Shown: positions 40,377 to 48,983 of the stretch, piece by piece
How the letters are laid out: every line of letters starts with the position of its first letter
How positions within the stretch are numbered: the first letter of the stretch is position 1
Origin: Hymenobacter cheonanensis
Lineage (GTDB): Bacteria > Bacteroidota > Bacteroidia > Cytophagales > Hymenobacteraceae
Reading direction: 5' to 3'
Length of the DNA stretch: 64,000 nt
Assembly: GCF_030581075.1 (NCBI RefSeq)
Contig: NZ_JAUQSW010000001.1
Location: 62,001 to 126,000, forward strand
The notes under the pieces: model-generated
What the model was told of the DNA's origin: nothing
Databases searched by the model: none
What the model saw: only the letters and a program-made list of their open reading frames with translations
Translations under genes and position numbers: made by a program

Positions 40377-41297
40377 ATGAAAATCCTCATCACGGGTGGC
40401 ACTGGCATGATAGGGCAACGGCTGGCCGAGCTACTGATTGACGGCGGCCACGAGGTAGTGCTGCTCACGCGCAATCCGCAGAAGGCCAGTCATTTTCGGT
40501 TGTTTGGCTGGGACCCGCAGGCGGGCACCATCGACCCGGCGGCCCTCCCCTATGCCGACTGCGTGGTGAACCTGGCCGGCAGCAGCGTGGCCGAAGGCAA
40601 GTGGACGCCCGAGCGCAAGCACGAGATTATCCGCTCGCGCCTCGATGGCCTGGAGCTGCTTTACCGCGAGCTGGCCAAGCCCGGGCACCATGTAAAAACG
40701 TTGCTATCGGCCTCGGCCATTGGGGTTTATGGCGACCGCGGCGATGAGATTTTGTATGAGGATTCGCCCATTGCGGCCCCCGGCGACGACTTTCTGGCCG
40801 ATGTGGTGGTGCAGTGGGAAGCGGCGGCCCGGCGCATTGGCGAGCTAGGGCCGCGCGTGGTGCTGCCGCGCATTGGCATTGTGCTCAGCCCCGAGGGCGG
40901 CGCGCTGGTGCCCATTGCCAAAACGGTGCGCTACGGTGCCGGCGCCCCGCTAGGGTCGGGCCGGCAGTACATGAGCTGGATTCACCTCGACGACCTCTGC
41001 CGCTTGCTGGTGCGGATGCTGGAAGACCCTCTGTGGCAAGGCGAATACAACGCCGTGGCGCCGAACCCCGCTACCAATAAGGACTTTACCGAAACACTGG
41101 CCCAGGTTATGCACCGCCCGCTGCTGCTGCCTAAAGTGCCCGCCTTCGGCCTGAAGCTGGCGATGGGCGAGATGAGCGAGATAGTGCTCGGCTCGCAGCG
41201 CGTGAGCGCCGACAAGGTGTTGAGCCAAGGCTTTACCTACCAGTACCCGCACCTGCTGGAAGCCCTGTCGTCGTTTTATGGCGAAGAAGCTGGCTAA
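40377..41297 (+). CDS. TIGR01777-family NAD-dependent epimerase/dehydratase-like protein
   Basis: This is a 306-residue extended short-chain dehydrogenase-like protein. The Rossmann motif GGTGMIG is at residues 7-13, followed by VVNLAGSSVAEGKWTPERK, SASAIGVYGDRGDE and the DUF1731 C-terminal region (FGLKLAMGEMSEIVLGSQRV). The last two are specific to the YfcH/TIGR01777 family, whose substrate is not known. It lies downstream of folE but is separated from it by an inverted repeat. It converges with the HAD phosphatase gene, leaving only 12 bases between stops. Confidence 0.93.
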   Translation: MKILITGGTGMIGQRLAELLIDGGHEVVLLTRNPQKASHFRLFGWDPQAGTIDPAALPYADCVVNLAGSSVAEGKWTPERKHEIIRSRLDGLELLYRELAKPGHHVKTLLSASAIGVYGDRGDEILYEDSPIAAPGDDFLADVVVQWEAAARRIGELGPRVVLPRIGIVLSPEGGALVPIAKTVRYGAGAPLGSGRQYMSWIHLDDLCRLLVRMLEDPLWQGEYNAVAPNPATNKDFTETLAQVMHRPLLLPKVPAFGLKLAMGEMSEIVLGSQRVSADKVLSQGFTYQYPHLLEALSSFYGEEAG

Positions 41298-41309
41298 GCC
41301 GTGAGTAGC

Positions 41310-41819
41310 CTAACCAGCGCGCAGAATAAGCTCGGTAGCGGCTTGTAAGTCAGCCACTCGCGGCGCGTAATCGACGGGCTCGGAATGGCCTACCAAAATG
41401 CCGGGAACCCGTAGCCGGGCGCCAGCTTCTAGGTCGCGGGCGCGGTCGCCCACGAGCCAACAGCGGGCCGGGTCGAGGCGAAAGCGAGCCACGGCTTTTT
41501 CGAGCATCCCGGAGTCGGGCTTGCGGAAAATAGACTCGCTGACGGACGGATGGTTTTCCGAAAAATAGAGCGCATCGAGCTGATGGCCACAGGCTTGCTG
41601 CAACAGCTCGTGGCAGGCCAGCACCTCGGCGCGGGTGTAGAGGCCCTTGGCGATACCGGCCTGGTTGGTGACCACGATGAGGTAGTAGCCGGCGGCCTTG
41701 AGGCGGGCCAGGCTAGCGGGCACGCCGGGGCAGATGCGGAAGCGCTCGGGCGTCCAGACATAGTCGCCCATTTCCTCGTTCAGCACGCCGTCGCGGTCCA
41801 GAAAAACTGCTTGATTCAT
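41310..41819 (-). CDS. HAD-IIIA phosphatase (GmhB-like) lacking zinc cysteines
   Basis: This is a 169-residue HAD-family phosphatase with the nucleophile motif FLDRDGVLN (D8, D10), VVTNQAGIAKG and the late acidic motif WLVGDRARDLEAG. The overall pattern matches D,D-heptose 1,7-bisphosphate phosphatase GmhB and the HisB N-domain. Those enzymes hold a zinc ion in a loop of the type CPHH...CxCRKP, whereas here the loop reads ENHPSVSESIFRKP with no Cys. It may therefore use a different substrate. It is divergent from the protoporphyrinogen oxidase gene. Confidence 0.87.
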   Translation of the reverse strand: MNQAVFLDRDGVLNEEMGDYVWTPERFRICPGVPASLARLKAAGYYLIVVTNQAGIAKGLYTRAEVLACHELLQQACGHQLDALYFSENHPSVSESIFRKPDSGMLEKAVARFRLDPARCWLVGDRARDLEAGARLRVPGILVGHSEPVDYAPRVADLQAATELILRAG

Positions 41820-41833
41820 TATACTTAGCGCTT

Positions 41834-41858
41834 AGCTATCAGCTGCCTGCTGATAGCT
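41834..41858. repeat. Small AGCTATCAGC hairpin
   Basis: The 10-bp perfect arms (41834-41843 and 41849-41858) enclose a 5-base loop. It lies between the divergent HAD phosphatase and protoporphyrinogen oxidase genes; it could be an operator or another intergenic palindrome. Confidence 0.55.
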
Positions 41859-41919
41859 TGCCGCCTGAATTATCAAACAAAGCTATTGGCCAGCCCCCAA
41901 TGGCTGCCTGTTACAACGT

Positions 41920-43269
41920 ATGCGCATTGCCATTATCGGCGGCGGCCTCACGGGCCTCACGCTGGCTTACTACTTACAAAAGGCGGGCGTGGCCTACGAC
42001 CTGCTGGAGGCTAGCCCCCGGCCGGGCGGCAACCTGCTCTCGCCCCAGGCGCCCACGGGCTATCAGCTCGAAGCCGGCCCCAACTCGCTGCTACTGAGCC
42101 CCGAGCTGGAAGAGCTGCTGACCGAGCTAGGCCTGGCCGATGCCATTCAGGAGGCGGCTCCCGTGAGCCAGCACCGCTACGTGCTGCGCGGCGGCCAGTA
42201 CCGGGCGCTGCCCGGCTCGCCCCCGGCGCTGCTGGCCAGTAATTTTTTCAGTCTGAAAACCAAGCTGCGATTGCTGGCCGAGCTGCTGCGCCGCCCCGCG
42301 CCGCCCGTGCCGGGCGAAACGGTGGCGGCGTTTTTTGCGCGGCACTTCGGGCCCGAGGTGGTGCAGTACGCCGTGAACCCGTTTGTGGCGGGCATTTACG
42401 CCGGCGACCCGGCCGAGCTGCTGCTGTCGCTCACGTTTCCGCAGCTAGCGGCGCTGGAGGCACAATACGGCTCGCTGCTGCGCGGGCTGGCCAAGGGTCC
42501 GCGCACGGGCCGCCGCCGCACCATCACGCTGCGCGGGGGCGTGCAGGCGCTTACCGATGCGCTGGCGGCCCGGCTAGGCTACTACCAGGCGGAGCAGGCA
42601 GTGTCGGCTGTCAGCCGGCTAGCCGATGGCACTTATCATCTCACCGTCAACAAGCAACAGTCCGCCACTACTTACTCGCACCTGGCGCTGGCACTGCCGG
42701 CTTATGCCGCCGCTGGCCTGCTGCGGCCCCACTTCCCGGCCGCGGCCGCGGCGCTGGCGGCCGTGCGCTACCCGCCCATGACGCTCGTGTACTCGGCCTA
42801 CGACCAGGCAGCCGTGGCGCACCCCCTAGTGGGTTTTGGGGCGCTGAACCCGCGGGTGGAGGGCACGTATTCGGCCGGCTCCATCTGGACCAGCTCGCTG
42901 TTCCCAGACCGGGTGCCGGCGGGCCAGGTGCTGTTTACCAGCTTTGTGGGCGGGGCGCAGTTTGCGGCCCAGGCCCAGGAGCCCGAGGGCGCGCAGCTGG
43001 CCGCCGTGCACCAGGAGCTGAGCCGGCTCTACGGCATCAGCGGGGCGCCGCGCTGGCAGGGGCGCTACTACTGGCCCCGGAGCATTCCGCAGTTCGACCA
43101 GCACCTGGCGGCTGCTAGGGCCGCCGTAGCGCCCCTGGCGGCCCAGGGCATTGTGGCCGTGGCCAACTGGCAGGCCGGCGTGAGCGTGCCCGACTGCGTG
43201 AAGCACGCCCGCCAGCTAGCCCAGGACCTGGCGGCGAAAAACGGGCACGCAGAAGCAGCAAGGAGCTAA
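41920..43269 (+). CDS. hemG: Oxygen-dependent protoporphyrinogen oxidase
   Basis: This 449-residue flavoenzyme oxidises protoporphyrinogen IX to protoporphyrin IX in heme synthesis. The FAD Rossmann motif is at the start (IIGGGLTGLTLAYYL), with ASPRPGGNL and YQLEAGPNSLL, then FGPEVVQYAVNPFVAGIYAGD, the family's internal signature. LRGGVQALTDALA and a C-terminal FAD motif (VAVANWQAGVSVPDCV) complete it. It belongs to the oxygen-dependent (HemY/PPOX) type. The ATG at 41920 gives the normal N-terminus. No other heme gene is in the window. Confidence 0.94.
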   Translation: MRIAIIGGGLTGLTLAYYLQKAGVAYDLLEASPRPGGNLLSPQAPTGYQLEAGPNSLLLSPELEELLTELGLADAIQEAAPVSQHRYVLRGGQYRALPGSPPALLASNFFSLKTKLRLLAELLRRPAPPVPGETVAAFFARHFGPEVVQYAVNPFVAGIYAGDPAELLLSLTFPQLAALEAQYGSLLRGLAKGPRTGRRRTITLRGGVQALTDALAARLGYYQAEQAVSAVSRLADGTYHLTVNKQQSATTYSHLALALPAYAAAGLLRPHFPAAAAALAAVRYPPMTLVYSAYDQAAVAHPLVGFGALNPRVEGTYSAGSIWTSSLFPDRVPAGQVLFTSFVGGAQFAAQAQEPEGAQLAAVHQELSRLYGISGAPRWQGRYYWPRSIPQFDQHLAAARAAVAPLAAQGIVAVANWQAGVSVPDCVKHARQLAQDLAAKNGHAEAARS

Positions 43270-43346
43270 CCAGCGCTTTCAATTGCCGCCTCCAAATTCT
43301 TCCTTCCAAATTCCAACTTGCCGCGCAACCCTATCAGCGCACGCCT

Positions 43347-43354
43347 TATCTTTG
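43347..43354 (+). promoter_or_regulatory. -7 promoter element TATCTTTG
   Basis: A full TAnnTTTG match only 6 bases before the ATG at 43361, predicting a leaderless or nearly leaderless mRNA for the polyprenol glycosyltransferase gene. Confidence 0.75.
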
Positions 43355-43360
43355 CCTGCG

Positions 43361-44143
43361 ATGAGTAATACGGCCGCCGGATTAGTTTTAATTCCGACGT
43401 ACAATGAGCGGGAAAATGTGGAGCTTATTATTCGGGCCGTGTTTGCGCTGCCGAAGACTTTCCACGTCCTCATTATTGACGACGGCTCGCCCGACGGTAC
43501 GGGGGCGATAGCGCGTGGCCTGCTGCCGGAGTTTAGCGGGCGGCTGTTTTTGGAAGAGCGCAGTGGCAAGCAGGGGTTGGGCACCGCCTACATCTTTGGC
43601 TTTCGCTGGGCCTTGGCCCGGGGCTATGAGTATGTGTTTGAGATGGACGCCGATTTCTCGCACAACCCCCAAGACCTAATACGTCTGCACGAAGCCTGCG
43701 CCGTGCAGGGCTACGACCTGGCCATCGGCTCGCGCTACAGCGATGGCGTGAACGTGGTAAACTGGCCCATGAGCCGGGTATTGATGTCGTATTTCGCCTC
43801 CAAATACGTGCGCCTCATCACGGGCATGCCCATTCATGATGCCACGGCGGGCTTCAAATGCTACTCGGCCCGGGTGCTGCGCGCCATTGACCTTAGCCGC
43901 ATTCACTTCGTGGGCTACGCCTTTCAGATTGAGATGAAGTGGCTGGCTTACCGCCTTGGTTTCCGCATCAAGGAGGTGCCCATCATCTTCACCGACCGCA
44001 CCCGGGGGCAGTCCAAGATGTCGAAGGGCATTTTCAAGGAAGCCCTGTTTGGAGTGGTGCAAATGAAGGCCAGCAGCTGGATTCATCCGCCGCGCCGCCT
44101 CGACGAGGCGCCCCGGGGCCAGCCCAGCCTCAGCGCTGGCTAG
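43361..44143 (+). CDS. Polyprenol monophosphomannose synthase (GT2)
   Basis: This is a 260-residue GT2 enzyme related to dolichol-phosphate mannose synthase. The order of motifs is IPTYNERENVELII, VLIIDDGSPDGTG, the metal-binding DXD-like FEMDADFSHNPQDL, AIGSRYSDGVNVVNWP and PIIFTDRTRGQSKMS. Unlike some relatives it has no C-terminal membrane helices. It should transfer a hexose, probably mannose, from a GDP-sugar to polyprenyl phosphate for glycan or glycoprotein synthesis outside the membrane. The ATG at 43361 follows a perfect -7 element, which excludes the upstream in-frame extension. Confidence 0.93.
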   Translation: MSNTAAGLVLIPTYNERENVELIIRAVFALPKTFHVLIIDDGSPDGTGAIARGLLPEFSGRLFLEERSGKQGLGTAYIFGFRWALARGYEYVFEMDADFSHNPQDLIRLHEACAVQGYDLAIGSRYSDGVNVVNWPMSRVLMSYFASKYVRLITGMPIHDATAGFKCYSARVLRAIDLSRIHFVGYAFQIEMKWLAYRLGFRIKEVPIIFTDRTRGQSKMSKGIFKEALFGVVQMKASSWIHPPRRLDEAPRGQPSLSAG

Positions 44144-44193
44144 CCCGGCGTGCTGGCTGCTTCGGCTTGCCATTTAGCAGCTAGCCCCATCGC

Positions 44194-44213
44194 GGGTAAG
44201 CTAAAGCTTACCC
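44194..44213. repeat. Short GGGTAAGCT palindrome
   Basis: GGGTAAGCT / AGCTTACCC around AA, 43 bases before the TerC start. Its AAGCTAAAGCTTACCCT string matches the right arm of the inverted repeat at 4805-4878. Confidence 0.7.
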
Positions 44214-44256
44214 TGCGTGCTGGTTTTCCGTATCTGAGGGTGCACAACGCCGCCGG

Positions 44257-45198
44257 ATGGAAAACACGCCCCTGTTCTGGATTTTATTTAACTTGTTCGT
44301 AATCGGGCTTTTGCTGCTCGATTTGCTCGTTTTCAACCGCCGGGCGCACGTCATCAAGCTGGGCGAGGCGCTGGGCTGGAGCGCCTTCTGGATAACGCTT
44401 TCGCTGAGCTTTAATTATCTCGTGTACCGCACCATGGGCCACGAGGCGGGCCTGCAATGGCTGACGGGCTACCTCATCGAGAAGGCCCTGAGCGTGGATA
44501 ACCTGTTCGTGTTTCTGCTCATTTTCACCTACTTTAAGGTGCCGGCCGAGTATCAGCACCGCATTTTATTCTGGGGCGTGCTGGGGGCGCTGGTGTTGCG
44601 CGGCATCTTCATTCTGGCCGGAGCGGCACTGCTGGCAAAGTTTCACTTTTTGCTGTATGTGCTAGGGGCTTTCCTGGTGTATACGGGTGTGCGGATGGCG
44701 CTGAGCGGCGACGGCGACCCCGAAATTGACCCTGATAACAACCCCGTGGTGCGGTTTCTGAGCCGGCGCCTGCCCATTACGCGGCAGCTCGACGGGGGTA
44801 AGTTTTTTACCCGGCGCGACGGCCTGCGCTTTGCCACGCCGCTGCTGGTGGTGCTGGTAATGGTAGAAACCACCGACGTAGTTTTTGCCGCCGATTCCAT
44901 CCCGGCCATCCTCGCCGTATCGCGCAATACGTTTGTGGTGTACACCTCCAACGTGTTTGCCCTCTTAGGTTTGCGGGCGCTGTACTTTGCCCTGGCTAGC
45001 CTCATGACGCTCTTTCACTACCTGCACTACGGGCTGGCGCTTATCCTCGTCTTTATCGGCGGCAAGCTGCTGGCGGAGGATATTTTGCGCGACCGCTTTA
45101 ACCTGGAGCTGCCCGTGCCGGTTTCGCTAAGCATCGTGGGGGTGCTGCTGCTGGGCTCGGTAGCCGCGTCGCTGCTGTGGCCCAAAAAGGCTGCCTAG
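44257..45198 (+). CDS. TerC-family membrane protein (Alx-like)
   Basis: This is a 313-residue inner-membrane protein with about nine transmembrane helices. The TerC pattern is clear: the acidic EKALSVDNLFVFLLIF, GVLGALVLRGIFI, FATPLLVVLVMVETTDVVFA and ADSIPAILAVSRNTF. Family members such as Alx take part in manganese export and resistance. The ATG at 44257 starts directly at the first helix. I looked for a yybP-ykoY manganese riboswitch upstream, but the 113-base gap holds only a short palindrome. It is followed by egtD on the same strand, 72 bases away. Confidence 0.93.
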   Translation: MENTPLFWILFNLFVIGLLLLDLLVFNRRAHVIKLGEALGWSAFWITLSLSFNYLVYRTMGHEAGLQWLTGYLIEKALSVDNLFVFLLIFTYFKVPAEYQHRILFWGVLGALVLRGIFILAGAALLAKFHFLLYVLGAFLVYTGVRMALSGDGDPEIDPDNNPVVRFLSRRLPITRQLDGGKFFTRRDGLRFATPLLVVLVMVETTDVVFAADSIPAILAVSRNTFVVYTSNVFALLGLRALYFALASLMTLFHYLHYGLALILVFIGGKLLAEDILRDRFNLELPVPVSLSIVGVLLLGSVAASLLWPKKAA

Positions 45199-45270
45199 TG
45201 GGCGGCTAACCATTCGCTTCACTCCCACCCCACCACCCAGGCTGCGCCTTCACAATCGCTTATCCCTATT

Positions 45271-46227
45271 TTGAATCACCTCGCCCAACACCTGGCCCAG
45301 GGCTTTAGCCAAACGCCGAAGACCTTGTCGTCCAAATACTTTTACGATGCCACCGGCAGCCGCCTGTTTCAGCAGATAATGGCGCTGCCCGAATATTACC
45401 CCACCCGCACCGAGCTGGCTATTTTCGAGGCGCAGGGCGCGGCCATTGGGCGGGCGCTGGCCGCGGGGGCTGCCGCTGGCCAGCCGCTGGCCGTAGTGGA
45501 GCTAGGGGCTGGTGATGGCCTGAAAACCAAGATTTTGCTGCGCGCGCTGCTAGTCCAGCCGGCCACCCTTACCTACGTGCCGGTCGATATCTCGCCTTCG
45601 GCTATTGCCGAACTTACCGCCTCGCTGCACGCCGAGCTGCCCAACCTACCCACCGAGCCGCTGGCTGCCGAATACTCGGCGGCGCTGGCCACGCTAGCCA
45701 CCCGGCCGGGCGCCAAGGCGGTGCTGTTTCTGGGTTCCAACATCGGCAATTTTACGCCCGACGAGCAGGTGGTTTTTCTGCGCGAGCTGGCCCAGCCGCT
45801 CACCCCGGCCGACCGCCTGCTGGTGGGTTTCGACCTGCGCAAAGACCCCCGGCGCATTCGGGCGGCCTATGACGACGCGCAGGGCATCACGGCCGAGTTC
45901 AACTACAACCTGCTGCGGCGCTTGAATGCCGAGGCCGGCGCTGATTTTCAGCTCGATGCCTGGCAGCATTTTCCCGATTACGAGCCCAGCACCGGCGCCA
46001 TGCGCTCGTGGCTGGTGAGCCGCCGCGCCCAAACCGTGCGCGTGGCCGCGCTACCCGGCCAAATCTTCGAAATTGCCGCCTGGGAGGCCATTCACACCGA
46101 AAGCTCCTACAAATTCACCCTGCCCCAAATAGCCGGGCTAGCCACCGCCGCCGGCCTGCGGGTGGTCGAAATTTTCCAGGACGAGGCCGGCGACTTTGCC
46201 GACGTGGTTCTGGCCGTGGCCGAATAA
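45271..46227 (+). CDS. egtD: L-histidine N-alpha-methyltransferase EgtD
   Basis: EgtD methylates histidine three times with S-adenosylmethionine to give hercynine, the first step of ergothioneine synthesis. The 318-residue protein begins with the diagnostic SSKYFYDATGSRLF, LPEYYPTRTE, has the SAM-binding VVELGAGDGLKTKILL and VPVDISPSA, and contains FLGSNIGNF and GFDLRKDP. The first in-frame start is a TTG at 45271; no ATG precedes the conserved region. The sulfoxide synthase EgtB is not in the window. A REP-like inverted repeat follows the gene. Confidence 0.93.
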   Translation: MNHLAQHLAQGFSQTPKTLSSKYFYDATGSRLFQQIMALPEYYPTRTELAIFEAQGAAIGRALAAGAAAGQPLAVVELGAGDGLKTKILLRALLVQPATLTYVPVDISPSAIAELTASLHAELPNLPTEPLAAEYSAALATLATRPGAKAVLFLGSNIGNFTPDEQVVFLRELAQPLTPADRLLVGFDLRKDPRRIRAAYDDAQGITAEFNYNLLRRLNAEAGADFQLDAWQHFPDYEPSTGAMRSWLVSRRAQTVRVAALPGQIFEIAAWEAIHTESSYKFTLPQIAGLATAAGLRVVEIFQDEAGDFADVVLAVAE

Positions 46228-46262
46228 GGGCGTAATTTTGTAGGAGCATAAAGCCACAACGG

Positions 46263-46360
46263 ACCGTCATACTGAGCTTGCCGAAGCATCTTGCCCATCC
46301 TACTAGGGTTCTTACCCTAACGATGCGGGCAAGATGCTTCGGCAAGCTCAGCATGACGGT
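46263..46360. repeat. REP-like intergenic inverted repeat, copy 4
   Basis: The 34-bp arms (46263-46296, 46327-46360) pair with one mismatch around a 30-base loop; the right arm reads GGCAAGCTCAGCATGAC near its end. It lies between egtD and the MATE gene, both on the plus strand. Confidence 0.9.
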
Positions 46361-46387
46361 TTTTATTTCTACCTAACAGTTATCCTC

Positions 46388-47794
46388 GTGAAATCCCACC
46401 TTCGCCCTACTATTCTCCTGGCCTACCCCGTCGTGCTCAGCCAGCTCGGCCACATCCTGGTGAGCGTGTGCGACTCGGTGATGGTGGGCCAGACGGGCAA
46501 GCTGCCGCTGGCCGCCGTGAGCGTGGGCGTGAGCACCACTACCGTGCTCATGGTGCTGGGCCTGGGCCTGAGCATGGGCGCCGTGCCGCGCGTGGCCGCT
46601 GCCAACGGCCGGGGCGACGACAACGCGCTGGGCCACCTGCTGGTGGGCACCATCTGGCTCAATACCCTGGTGGGCGTGCTGCTGGCCGGCCTAAGCCAGC
46701 TGCTGCCGCTGCTGATGCCGCACCTGCACCAGGCGCCCGAGGTGGTGGCGCTGGCCACGCCCTGGGTGCGCGTGGTGGGCCTGTCGCTGCTGCCGCTGAT
46801 GGTGTTTCAGGGCTTTCGCGAGTGGGCCGAGGGGCTGGGGCTCACGCGCCAGGCCATGCAGCTCTCCATTTTGGGCAACGTGGTGAATGCCCTGCTGTGC
46901 TACGCCTTGATATTCGGGCACTTCGGCGCGCCTGCCATGGGGCTGATGGGTGCCGCCTGGGCCACGCTCATTGCCCGCATCATCATGGCGCTACTGATGG
47001 CGCAGTTTGTACTGCGCGCCGAAAAACTGCAAGCCAAGCGCCCGGCCGAGGCCGCTACCTGGCTGCGGCCGGGGCTAGCCGAGCTGCGCGGGCAGCTGGC
47101 GCTGGGCCTGCCCATTGGGGTGCAAATGATGTTTGAGGTGGGCGCCTTTGCCGCCTCGGCCCTGATGATGGGCTGGCTGGGCGTAGCCACCCAGGCCGCC
47201 CACCAGATTGCCATCAACGTGGCCTCGGTTACGTATATGGCGGCCAGCGGCATTGCGGCGGCGGCGACCATTCGGGTGGGTAACCTGCGCGGCAGCGGCG
47301 ACTTGGCCGGGGCGCGGCAGGCGGGCTTCGCGGCCTACTGGCTGGCCTTTGCCTTCATGGGTACGATGGGGCTGCTGCTGATAGTGTTGCGCCACCTCAT
47401 TCCTACTTTTTACAACACCGACCCGACGGTAATTGCCCAGGCAGCCACGCTGCTGGCCATCGCGGCGGCCTTCCAAGTGTCCGATGGCTTGCAGGTAGTG
47501 GGGCTAGGAGCCTTGCGCGGGCTGGAAGATGTGAAAGTGCCTTCGGTGGTGGCGCTGCTGGCCTATTGGGCCATTGCGCTGCCGCTCGGCTACGGCCTGG
47601 GCTTCGGGCTGAAGATGGGTGCGCCGGGCATCTGGCTAGGGCTGCTCACGGGCCTGAGCATTGTGGCGGGCGTGCTGCTGCTGCGCTTCCGGGCCCAGAG
47701 CGCGCCCGGCCACCAGCCGCCCGGCGCCCCGGGCCCGGCTTCGCAAGTGGTTGATGCTGAAGAGATGGTGCTGCTGGGCCAGCCCGCTGGCTAG
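46388..47794 (+). CDS. MATE-family efflux transporter (NorM-like)
   Basis: This is a 468-residue inner-membrane exporter with twelve predicted helices in two MatE halves. Family patterns include LAYPVVLSQLGHILVSVCDS, VMVGQTGKLPLAAVSVG, VPRVAAANGRGD in the first half, and GVQMMFEVGAFAASALMMGW and GALRGLEDVKVP in the second. NorM-type members export cationic drugs in exchange for Na+ or H+. The start is probably the GTG at 46388 (VKSHLRPTIL), because the upstream in-frame ATG at 46334 lies inside the REP-like repeat. The C-terminus is a Pro-rich tail. Confidence 0.93.
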   Translation: MKSHLRPTILLAYPVVLSQLGHILVSVCDSVMVGQTGKLPLAAVSVGVSTTTVLMVLGLGLSMGAVPRVAAANGRGDDNALGHLLVGTIWLNTLVGVLLAGLSQLLPLLMPHLHQAPEVVALATPWVRVVGLSLLPLMVFQGFREWAEGLGLTRQAMQLSILGNVVNALLCYALIFGHFGAPAMGLMGAAWATLIARIIMALLMAQFVLRAEKLQAKRPAEAATWLRPGLAELRGQLALGLPIGVQMMFEVGAFAASALMMGWLGVATQAAHQIAINVASVTYMAASGIAAAATIRVGNLRGSGDLAGARQAGFAAYWLAFAFMGTMGLLLIVLRHLIPTFYNTDPTVIAQAATLLAIAAAFQVSDGLQVVGLGALRGLEDVKVPSVVALLAYWAIALPLGYGLGFGLKMGAPGIWLGLLTGLSIVAGVLLLRFRAQSAPGHQPPGAPGPASQVVDAEEMVLLGQPAG

Positions 47795-47897
47795 CCGCCG
47801 GAACTCAGAGCGGGCGCTTGGTTGTCCGGTTGCTGGGCCACGCACTTCCGCAAGGTGGGGCGCGGGGCCTTCCTCCTGACTTTTTGCCTTTTTTCTG

Positions 47898-48461
47898 ATG
47901 CCTATTTCCTGGTGGAAGCTACTGGCTTTCTTACTAATTGGGGCCGGGCCGGCCGTGGCCCAGCGCGTACCATTGCCGCCCGGCGCCATCCGCTGGTCGG
48001 CCAGCCGGCCGCTCACGGTGGCCGATTTTAAGGGCCGCCCCAAAACGGCGCAGGGCCACGCCGCCCTCACGTCGGCCAACATCAACACCGGCGCCACCTG
48101 CCGCAACAACGTGTTTGCCGGCACGGCGCAGGCCAGCTTCGACCCGGCCAGCTCGTGGGTGCGCGAGCCCGCTACCATCACGCCGGCCCTGTTGCGCCAC
48201 GAGCAGTTGCACTTCGATATTGCCGAAGTGTATGCCCGGCGCCTGCGCCAGCAGCTGGCGGCTATGCACGTGAGCTGCAGCCAGCTAGGCTCGGCTTTCG
48301 ACCGCGTGAGCCAGGCCGCCTACACCGCCTGGCAGCAGGCCGAAGACACCTACGACCGCGACACCAACCACGGCCTGCTGCACGAGCGCCAGGCCCAGTG
48401 GGAAGCCCAGGTGCGCCAGCAATTGCAGGAGCTAGCCGCCTTTGCCGAAAAGGATGCGTGA
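47898..48461 (+). CDS. Secreted DUF922-type putative metallopeptidase
   Basis: This is a 187-residue exported protein. A signal peptide (MPISWWKLLAFLLIGAGPAVAQ) is followed by a DUF922-like domain whose zinc motif is LLRHEQLHFDIAEVYARRL, an HExxH variant (HEQLH). YDRDTNHG follows downstream and may supply the third ligand. Members are predicted zinc proteases, but activity has not been shown to my knowledge. It lies 103 bases after the MATE gene and is followed by a REP-like repeat. Confidence 0.82.
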   Translation: MPISWWKLLAFLLIGAGPAVAQRVPLPPGAIRWSASRPLTVADFKGRPKTAQGHAALTSANINTGATCRNNVFAGTAQASFDPASSWVREPATITPALLRHEQLHFDIAEVYARRLRQQLAAMHVSCSQLGSAFDRVSQAAYTAWQQAEDTYDRDTNHGLLHERQAQWEAQVRQQLQELAAFAEKDA

Positions 48462-48475
48462 GTGATTGTTTCAAC

Positions 48476-48571
48476 AACGTTCGTCATGCTGAGCTTGCCG
48501 AAGCATCTTGCCTGCACCGCTAGGGGGCCGCTCAGCAGAGATGCTTCGGCAAGCTCAGCATGACAAACGTT
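48476..48571. repeat. REP-like intergenic inverted repeat, copy 5
   Basis: The arms begin AACGTTCGTCATGCTGAGCT and end at 48571 with the complementary sequence, with a few mismatches. The inner loop contains CTAG. It lies between the DUF922 gene and csaA. Confidence 0.88.
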
Positions 48572-48629
48572 ATTTTTAGTGACTCCTTCAATAGCTTCGG
48601 GGTGGAAAACGAATAAGTATTTCTCAACT

Positions 48630-48962
48630 ATGCTTTCCTGGACCGAATTTGAGCAGGTAGACATCCGCGTGGGCACCATCGTGGAGGCGCACGAGTTTCC
48701 GGCGGCTCGCCGCCCGGCCTACCAATTGCTGCTCGACTTTGGCCCCGAAATAGGCTTGAAAAAGTCGAGCGCACAGCTTACCCATCACTACACCCCCGAC
48801 GCGCTGCTAGGCCGCCAGGTGCTGGCCGTGGTCAATTTTCCGCCCAAGCAAATTGGGCCGTTTCGCTCCGAGGTGCTGGTGCTGGGCGCCCCCGACGCCG
48901 AGGGCCACACGGTGCTGGCCGCCGTGGCCGCGCCGGTGCCCAATGGCAGCCGCCTGCACTAG
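48630..48962 (+). CDS. csaA: CsaA-like tRNA-binding-domain protein
   Basis: This is a 110-residue stand-alone tRNA-binding OB-fold domain: VDIRVGTIVEAHEFPAARRP, LLLDFGPEIGLKKSSAQLT, GRQVLAVVNFPPKQIGPFRS and the C-terminal VLAAVAAPVPNGSRLH. These match CsaA, a small dimer described as a secretion chaperone or tRNA-binding protein. The ATG at 48630 starts directly before the domain; an in-frame extension upstream would reach back toward the REP-like repeat. It converges with the DUF4296 gene. Confidence 0.94.
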   Translation: MLSWTEFEQVDIRVGTIVEAHEFPAARRPAYQLLLDFGPEIGLKKSSAQLTHHYTPDALLGRQVLAVVNFPPKQIGPFRSEVLVLGAPDAEGHTVLAAVAAPVPNGSRLH

Positions 48963-48983
48963 GCCGGTGCGTGCCTAGTAGCC

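Noticed and set aside
44144..44256. Possible yybP-ykoY manganese riboswitch before TerC
   Set aside because: The gap is short and holds only a small palindrome; none of the conserved loop sequences of this riboswitch are visible.
45271..45273. Alternative ATG start for egtD
   Set aside because: No in-frame ATG lies between the upstream stop and the conserved SSKYFYDATG region, so the TTG was kept.
46334..46387. ATG within the REP-like repeat as start of the MATE exporter
   Set aside because: The extension encodes repeat sequence, while the GTG at 46388 gives the usual KSHLRPTIL N-terminus.
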